A stretch of DNA of 64,000 bases, from positions 32,489 through 96,488 of the forward strand of contig DAORVK010000006.1 in NCBI GenBank assembly GCA_035433705.1, in the 5' to 3' direction. Made by a program: the position numbers and the translations under genes. This document shows, piece after piece, positions 58,803-64,000 of the stretch. This DNA comes from CADEFQ01 sp035433705 (GTDB lineage Bacteria; Pseudomonadota; Gammaproteobacteria; Steroidobacterales; Steroidobacteraceae). The stretch's first letter is position 1; each line of letters opens with the position of its first letter. The notes below the pieces were generated by a model. It ran no database searches, was not told the DNA's origin, and was given only the letters and a program-made list of their open reading frames with translations.

Positions 58803-60954
58803 GCAGGCGGCGAATCCGCTTGCCCGTTGCCGCAAAGAGCGCGTTCGCAACCGCAGGCGCCACGGGTGGCACGCCGGGTTCGCCGGCGCCGCCCATCGCG
58901 CCGTCGCTCGCGACGAGGATGGTGTCGACAAACGGCATCTCGCTGATGCGAAGCAGCCGGTAGTCGTCGAAGTTCGACTGCACGGCGCCACCGCGCTCGA
59001 TGCCGATCTCGCCGTAAAGCGCGGCGGAAAGACCAAACACCACCGCGCTTTCCATCTGCGCGATCACCCCCGCCGGGTTCACGGCGAAGCCGCAGTCGAT
59101 CGCGCAGGTCACGCGGTGCACACGCACGTTGCGACCCTCGACCGAGACCTCGGCCACCTGCGCGACGATGCTGCCAAACGACTCCTGCAGCGCGATACCG
59201 AGGTGATGCCCCGGGTCCTGTGGCTGGCCCCAGCGCGCGCGCCGGGCCACCGCGTTCAGCACCGCGAGATGGCGCGGCTTGTCCGCGAGCAGCGCGCGGC
59301 GCAACTCGAGCGGATCGCGGCCGCCGAGCTGCGCGAGTTCGTCGAGCACACCGTTCACCACGAAGCCGGTGTGCGAATGTCCGACCGATCGCCACCACTG
59401 CACTGGCACCGGCGAGGACGCCTCGTGCACGTCGACCCGCAGGTTCGGGATCGACCAGGGCATGTCGGCGGCGCCTTCTGCCATGGTCGGATCGGGCTCG
59501 CCCGCCGGGATCAGTTTTTCAAACGGCGAGCCGCGCAGCACCGGCTGCGCAGCGATCGTGTGATGCCAGGCGACGGGCCGACCCTCGCCGTCAACCGCTG
59601 CACGCACGCGGCTGAGGCCAAATGGCCGGTACCAGCCGCCGCGCATGTCGTCTTCGCGTGTCCACGTGACCTTGACGGGGCGACCCGCGACCTTTGCGAG
59701 TTCAACCGCTTCCAGAACGAAATCGGCGCGCGGATTGCCGCGGCGCCCGAAGCCGCCGCCGAGAAAAGTCGTGTGGATCTGCACTTTTTCCGGCGCAATG
59801 CCGAGGAACGAGGCGGCTGCGGCGCGATCGGTGGTCTGCATCTGCGTACCGGTCCAGATCTCGCAGCCCTCGCCAGTCACATGCGCGACACAGTTGAGCG
59901 GCTCCATGCAGGCATGCGCAAGATAGGGCAGCTCGTACTCGACGTCGAGGCTGTGCGCGCCGCCCGCGAGTGCGGCACTGGCATCCCCCGAGCTCTTCGC
60001 GACCTGGCCGGGATCGCGCAGCAATGCCTGATAGCGTGTGCGCAGTGTGTCGAGGGAAAGATCCGGCTCGACGCCGGGTGCCCAGTCGATCACGAGAGCG
60101 TCGCGGCCTTGCCGCGCGGCCCACGAGTTCGTTGCGAGTACGGCGACGCCGGCCGCGATTCGCTGCACATCGAGCACGCCGGCGATCGCGCGCGTGGCCT
60201 GATCGTCGATCGAGCGCACTGTGCCGCCAAATGCCGGCGCGCGCGCGATCGCAGCGTGTGCCATGTCAGGACGGATCACGTCGATGCCGAAGCGCGCGCG
60301 ACCGGTCACCTTGAGCGCGCTGTCGAGCCGCCGCAACGGGCGGCCGATGTAGCGAAAATTCGCCGGCTCCTTGAGCACGACCTGGCGCGGTGGCGCGAGT
60401 GTGCCCGCGTCCACTGCGAGCTCGCCATACTTGGCGCGCTGTCCGCCGCCGACCACCTGCCCGTCGTCAGTCTCGAGCAAGGTGGTGGCGATTCCCCAGC
60501 GTCGTGCCGCGGCCTGGAGCAACATGGCGCGCGCCGTCGCACCCGCCCTGCGCAGCGGCTCGTAGCTCGAGTTCGTGCTCATGCTGCCGCCGGTGAACTG
60601 CATCGGAATGCCCGGGTCGTGAAAGGCAGCGTCGACCGGCGCGAACTCGATCCGGATGCGGCGCGGATCGACATCAATCTCCTCGCCGAGAATCTGCGTG
60701 AGGCTCGTGTAGACACCCTGACCCATCTCCGACTTCGCGAGCCAGACGGTGACCGTATCGTCGGGCGCGACGTGCACGAACGCATTCGGGGAAAGGCCCG
60801 GGCCCCGGGTGGCGGTGACGCTGCCCGCAGCCGGTCCGCGGCGACCGGTGAAGTACCAGGGGACGAGAAGGCCGGTGGCGATGACGCCGCTACCCACGAT
60901 GAACATGCGCCGGCTCGCGCGCGCGCTGTCCTCGCCGGGGTGCCGCGCGGTCAT
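58783..60954 (-). CDS. molybdenum hydroxylase large subunit (xanthine dehydrogenase family, IorB-like), Tat-exported
   Basis: This 723-residue molybdopterin-binding subunit has a twin-arginine signal, ASRRMFIVGSGVIATGLLVPW, followed by the two-part aldehyde oxidase/xanthine dehydrogenase fold. Cofactor-contact blocks include SEMGQGVYTSL, FTGGSMST, GGGFGRRG and the catalytic glutamate loop GGAGEPGVPPVAPA. It resembles isoquinoline 1-oxidoreductase-type enzymes that lack an FAD subunit and pass electrons from the 2Fe-2S subunit to periplasmic cytochromes. The substrate is unknown. ATG 60954 overlaps the upstream iron-sulphur gene by 4 nt. Confidence 0.93.
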   Translation of the reverse strand: MTARHPGEDSARASRRMFIVGSGVIATGLLVPWYFTGRRGPAAGSVTATRGPGLSPNAFVHVAPDDTVTVWLAKSEMGQGVYTSLTQILGEEIDVDPRRIRIEFAPVDAAFHDPGIPMQFTGGSMSTNSSYEPLRRAGATARAMLLQAAARRWGIATTLLETDDGQVVGGGQRAKYGELAVDAGTLAPPRQVVLKEPANFRYIGRPLRRLDSALKVTGRARFGIDVIRPDMAHAAIARAPAFGGTVRSIDDQATRAIAGVLDVQRIAAGVAVLATNSWAARQGRDALVIDWAPGVEPDLSLDTLRTRYQALLRDPGQVAKSSGDASAALAGGAHSLDVEYELPYLAHACMEPLNCVAHVTGEGCEIWTGTQMQTTDRAAAASFLGIAPEKVQIHTTFLGGGFGRRGNPRADFVLEAVELAKVAGRPVKVTWTREDDMRGGWYRPFGLSRVRAAVDGEGRPVAWHHTIAAQPVLRGSPFEKLIPAGEPDPTMAEGAADMPWSIPNLRVDVHEASSPVPVQWWRSVGHSHTGFVVNGVLDELAQLGGRDPLELRRALLADKPRHLAVLNAVARRARWGQPQDPGHHLGIALQESFGSIVAQVAEVSVEGRNVRVHRVTCAIDCGFAVNPAGVIAQMESAVVFGLSAALYGEIGIERGGAVQSNFDDYRLLRISEMPFVDTILVASDGAMGGAGEPGVPPVAPAVANALFAATGKRIRRLPIASAL

Positions 60955-61415
60955 CGCGGTGCCTCGAGCAGTTCGGACGCGCGCTTCACTGCGGCGCGGA
61001 TGCGCTGATAGGTGCCGCAGCGGCAGAGGTTGCCGTCCAGCGCTGCGTCGATCTGGGAGTCGGTGGGTCTTGGCGTGTCCGCAAGCAGCGCTGCCGCGGC
61101 CATGATCTGCCCCGATTGACAGTACCCGCACTGCACGACGTCGAGCTCGGTCCAGGCGCGCTGTACCGGGTGACTGCCGTCGGGCGACAAGCCTTCAATG
61201 GTCGTGACCCGGCGCCCCGCTGCCGCCGCGAGTGGCGTGACGCAGGCGCGCACCGGTGCGCCGTCAAGGTGAAGGGTGCAGGCCCCGCACAGCGCCTTGC
61301 CGCAGCCGTACTTCGTGCCGGTGAGGCCGAGCAGGTCGCGAAGCGCCCAGAGGAGCGGCATCGCCGGATCGGCATCCAGCTCGTGGCGCGCGCCGTTGAC
61401 TTCGAGCGTGATCAT
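60951..61415 (-). CDS. (2Fe-2S)-binding subunit of molybdenum hydroxylase
   Basis: This 154-residue protein holds two 2Fe-2S clusters. The plant-ferredoxin-type site uses Cys38, Cys43, Cys46 and Cys58 (YGCGKALCGACTLHLDG). The helical domain carries QCGYCQSGQIM and NLCRCGTY. It passes electrons from the molybdenum subunit to an acceptor. It has no signal of its own and is likely to be co-exported with the Tat-tagged large subunit. ATG 61415 is the start: TAACAT ends 7 nt before it, and upstream in-frame sequence lacks family similarity. Confidence 0.94.
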   Translation of the reverse strand: MITLEVNGARHELDADPAMPLLWALRDLLGLTGTKYGCGKALCGACTLHLDGAPVRACVTPLAAAAGRRVTTIEGLSPDGSHPVQRAWTELDVVQCGYCQSGQIMAAAALLADTPRPTDSQIDAALDGNLCRCGTYQRIRAAVKRASELLEAPR

Positions 61416-61422
61416 GGCGCTG

Positions 61423-61452
61423 ATGTTACGAGGTTGGCTATGCTCGCGGCAA
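61423..61452 (-). promoter_or_regulatory. leaderless promoter of the molybdenum hydroxylase operon
   Basis: The reverse strand shows TTGCCG (61447-61452), an 18-nt spacer and TAACAT (61423-61428). The -10 ends 7 nt before ATG 61415, so the transcript would begin at the start codon. Confidence 0.55.
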
Positions 61453-61498
61453 AGGGGGCGGTGCATGCGGTACTGGCAGACCGACGGGTTGAAGGCCG

Positions 61499-62791
61499 AT
61501 GAGCGCTGATACCACCCGCGAGGGCTCGTCGCTGACGCGCTACCTCGCGCGCGTCGCAGGCGTGGAACCACACGAGGCGCCCGCCGTCATAACGGCCTTC
61601 GTACTGTTTTTCTGCGTGCTCGGCGGCTACTTTGCCGTGCGCCCGCTACGCGAGACGATCGCGACGATCCAGGGCGGCGACCGCGTCGCCGACCTCTGGA
61701 TCGTGACGTCGATTGGCGCCGTCGCAATCGTGCCGCTCTATGGCTGGCTCATCGATCGCGTGCGCCGCGCGGTCCTGATGCCGTCGATCTACGGCTTCGT
61801 GGCGGTCTCCCTGGTGGTGTTCGGCTACATGTTCCGCACACGCCCCGAAGACATGACTGTCGGGGCGGTCTTCTACGTCTGGATCAGCGTGCTGAACCTG
61901 ATGCTGGTATCGGTGTTCTGGAGTTTCCTGCTCGAGCTGTTCGACAGCGCACAGGCCAAGCGGCTGTTCGGTTGCATCGCCGCGGGCGGTACTTCGGGTG
62001 CGCTCGCCGGGCCGTTGCTTACCGATCTGACCGTGCAGCATATCGGCAATGCGGGCGTGTTGTTCATCGGCGCGACATTGTTCTTCGGCGCCATCGTCGC
62101 GCAGCGCCTGCTGGTCGCGATCTGGAAAGAGGGTCGCGCCGGGCAGGCTGTGCCGGTCGATCGCGGCCTCGGCGGCAATCCGTTCGCGGGTTTCGCAATC
62201 GTGTTCCGCTCGCCATACCTGCTGATGCTCGCGCTCTTCGTCGTGCTGCTGTCGAGCGTGAACACGTTTCTCTACTTCGAGCAGCTCAATATCGTGCGTG
62301 ACACGTTTCCGGACGTCGCGCAGCGCACGCAGGTCTTCGCGCGCATCGACTACGCAGTGCAGACGCTGACGGTGCTCTCGCAGATCTTTCTGACGGGCCG
62401 CATCGCCGCGACCTTCGGCGTGCGGGCGCTGCTCGTCATGGTGCCGCTCGCGATGGTGGCGGGCTTTGTCGCGCTCGCGGCCCTGGGTGGCTTCGTGATC
62501 CTCGCGGCAGTCATTATCCTGCGCCGCTGGGGTGAATACGCGTTCATCCGCCCCGGTCGCGAGATGCTCTTCAGCCGCCTCGACACTGAATCCAAGTACA
62601 AGGCGAAGAGCCTGATCGACGTTCCTGTCTACCGCGGCGCGGACATGCTGGTCGCGCAGTTGCAAAACGCGCTCCGGCAAGGCGGCCTGTCGAGTGCCGG
62701 TGTCGCGTTGCTCGGTGCGGGAGCGGCGCTCGCCTGGGCGGCCGTAGGGATGTGGCTGGGGCGGCGCGCGGAGCGCGCCGCGACGCGCTAA
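61499..62791 (+). CDS. ATP/ADP translocase-like MFS carrier (NTP/NDP exchanger family)
   Basis: This 430-residue protein has 11-12 membrane helices and features of the bacterial AAA/NTT-related carriers. These include the opening FFCVLGGYFAVRPLRETIATIQG, the loop LYGWLIDRVRRAVLMPSIY, LFGCIAAGGTSGALAGPLLT and FIRPGREMLFSRLDTESKYKAKSLIDVPVYRGAD. True ATP/ADP exchangers are known from intracellular bacteria and plastids. Related proteins in free-living bacteria have no established substrate, so nucleotide transport is not assumed. A TATGCT at 61439-61444 could be its -10. Confidence 0.82.
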   Translation: MSADTTREGSSLTRYLARVAGVEPHEAPAVITAFVLFFCVLGGYFAVRPLRETIATIQGGDRVADLWIVTSIGAVAIVPLYGWLIDRVRRAVLMPSIYGFVAVSLVVFGYMFRTRPEDMTVGAVFYVWISVLNLMLVSVFWSFLLELFDSAQAKRLFGCIAAGGTSGALAGPLLTDLTVQHIGNAGVLFIGATLFFGAIVAQRLLVAIWKEGRAGQAVPVDRGLGGNPFAGFAIVFRSPYLLMLALFVVLLSSVNTFLYFEQLNIVRDTFPDVAQRTQVFARIDYAVQTLTVLSQIFLTGRIAATFGVRALLVMVPLAMVAGFVALAALGGFVILAAVIILRRWGEYAFIRPGREMLFSRLDTESKYKAKSLIDVPVYRGADMLVAQLQNALRQGGLSSAGVALLGAGAALAWAAVGMWLGRRAERAATR

Positions 62792-62864
62792 GGGCGGAGC
62801 GCCTCGCGCCCCGGATGCGCGAACGACAACGTGCGCGCCGCTGGGTGCGCGCTCGTTGCCTCAA

Positions 62865-63908
62865 TCAAAGTTGCAGCCCGGCGCGTTGCATGCCTTCAAT
62901 CCGCGCAGCCAGACTGATCTGCGCTTCCATTTCCACAGATGCCTCGGCAACACGCCGACCGCCCCCCAATCGCTTGAGTGTCTGAGTGACACGAAGCGGT
63001 GTTCCGAGGTCGCTCCATCCGCACTGCGGGACGGGAAGGACACGCAGGTTCTCGACGTTCCGGTTGCACAAGACATCGCGCGAGAAATCCAGAATCGGCA
63101 TATGTTCGTAAAGTGCCGCCGTCGCCTTCCCGTCGCGCGGGCTGCGCAGGTCAACTCGCACCGCGTCGCGCATTGCCGCCACGACTTCTGGAAATCGGCT
63201 CTCGAGCAGACGCAACAGTGTGTCAACCGACGCTGCAACGATGAAGGCATTCCACAGCGCACCGTTTTCGATCAGCTCACGAGCTCGGGCTACAGGCGGC
63301 TTCTCGATGAAACGAGCCACTTCAAAGGTGCTGCCTCGCGCTTGATCTCCGGGCACGACGTAACCGAGCTCCGGATCGGCCTCTGCCGGCTCGATACCCA
63401 GCAGCAGTATCTCGTGCGGCTGCAATCGAACGTGCCTTACGGCCGAGCGCAGCGATCGAGTGAGCACGGGTTCATCCTGCACGTGATGGTCCGACGGCAG
63501 CAGCACGACGTGCGCACCTGGATCGCGCTCTGCAATATGCAAGAGGGACAGCAGGATACCGTTCGCCGTGCCACGGTTCTCCGGTTGCACGATCAGGTTG
63601 GTTGCCGACAGGCACTCCCACCATCGGTGATGCTGCGCGGCGACTATTGCGCAGACCTGCTCATCCGACGCGACTGACCGGGCGCGACTCAGCGCGTCCT
63701 GCACGAGTGAGGGCCCCGCCAGAAGCGAGCAGAACTGCTTTGGTACATGCGCGCCGGAGAGCGTGGTCGTCAACGCGCTCAATCGGCTGCCTTGTCCCGC
63801 TGCGAGGACGAGCGCCCAGGTATTGTCGAGGCTTGCCATGCGCATCTGGCCCGCCGCCGGTGCCTGTCGCGTCGCCAATTCATTGGCGCGTGCGGCTTTC
63901 GTGCTCAT
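62865..63908 (-). CDS. mannose-1-phosphate guanylyltransferase-like nucleotidyltransferase
   Basis: The protein has a GT-A nucleotidyltransferase fold with the pyrophosphorylase signature LVLAAGQGSRLSALTTTLSGAHVPKQFC, QPENRGTANGILLSLL, LLPSDHHV and RFIEKPP. It matches mannose-1-phosphate guanylyltransferases (QPxNRGTA block) that make GDP-mannose for exopolysaccharides, but it lacks the C-terminal isomerase domain. The start is uncertain: ATG 63908 (347 residues) is used, ATG 63839 would begin just before the catalytic domain, and the frame stays open to the window edge at 64000. It converges with the carrier gene, with 73 nt between the stops. Confidence 0.85.
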   Translation of the reverse strand: MSTKAARANELATRQAPAAGQMRMASLDNTWALVLAAGQGSRLSALTTTLSGAHVPKQFCSLLAGPSLVQDALSRARSVASDEQVCAIVAAQHHRWWECLSATNLIVQPENRGTANGILLSLLHIAERDPGAHVVLLPSDHHVQDEPVLTRSLRSAVRHVRLQPHEILLLGIEPAEADPELGYVVPGDQARGSTFEVARFIEKPPVARARELIENGALWNAFIVAASVDTLLRLLESRFPEVVAAMRDAVRVDLRSPRDGKATAALYEHMPILDFSRDVLCNRNVENLRVLPVPQCGWSDLGTPLRVTQTLKRLGGGRRVAEASVEMEAQISLAARIEGMQRAGLQL

Positions 63909-64000
63909 GGATTGCGTGGCCTCGATGGTCGTATCGTCACTTTGCAAAGCTGCGGACGTGACCACGGAGGCATCGAGAACTCCGCTGCCGCACGTGTGCC

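Overview
The window looks like a chromosomal scaffold from a GC-rich gammaproteobacterium, probably an environmental lineage near Steroidobacterales, Nevskiales or Xanthomonadales. The placement is inferred from the gene order rsmG-parA-parB-atpIBEFHAGDC-glmU-glmS, which is typical of gammaproteobacterial origin-proximal regions, and from the mix of OPT and POT peptide transporters, M2 and S9 peptidases, a YqjD/YqjE/YqjK-like trio and prpCD. Four runs of exactly 100 N (5854-5953, 14194-14293, 38209-38308, 54635-54734) are scaffold gaps of unknown true length, and each cuts a gene. No rRNA, tRNA, CRISPR array, prophage or insertion sequence was seen.

Layout. 1-5853: a c-di-GMP phosphodiesterase-like GGDEF/EAL protein (5' end outside the window), an S41 processing peptidase, DedA, a DUF4870 protein, MAPEG (reverse), an AHSA1/SRPBCC protein and a YvlD-type membrane protein. 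5954-13275 (reverse): a peptide and metabolite uptake block (POT transporter, M2 peptidase lipoprotein, hypothetical, OPT transporter, GFA-type zinc protein, EamA exporter). 13374-15388 (reverse): tatABC and dtd. 15492-17934: a dihaem cytochrome c and an S9 peptidase. 17941-22504: MBL hydrolase, acuI-like reductase, prpC and prpD, which could take acryloyl-CoA to propionyl-CoA and into the methylcitrate cycle. 22522-32021: rsmG, parAB and the complete nine-gene ATP synthase operon. 31990-41398: a flavin monooxygenase, two small secreted proteins, glmU, the molybdate genes modB, modC and (1.3 kb away) modA, an AhpD-like protein and tryptophanase. 41490-45121: glmS, then a LysM protein, a lipoprotein and the DUF883/YqjE/YqjK-like trio. 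45075-50519: rimO, a TPR protein, a second flavin monooxygenase, a YbhB-family protein and a 43-residue membrane protein. 50562-56335: seven same-strand, closely packed genes (PurD-like ATP-grasp, methyltransferase, two uncharacterised proteins, YdcZ-like transporter, CobW-type GTPase, WD40 protein). 56317-64000: a glycosyltransferase, an M20 amidohydrolase, a Tat-exported two-subunit molybdenum hydroxylase, an ATP/ADP-translocase-like carrier and a mannose-1-phosphate guanylyltransferase-like protein.

Connections. Molybdate import (ModABC), the Tat translocase and a molybdenum hydroxylase with an SRR-type Tat signal all lie in the window and plausibly serve one another. The peptide transporters and peptidases suggest growth on peptides.

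The strongest unexplained signal is regulatory. At least nine starts have a TANNNT (-10-like) hexamer ending exactly 6 or 7 nt before the ATG and no Shine-Dalgarno sequence, which predicts leaderless mRNAs. In addition, seven of the nine assembled tail-to-tail gene junctions overlap by 14-47 bp, leaving no room for conventional terminators. A 34-bp perfect hairpin separates parB from the ATP synthase promoter.
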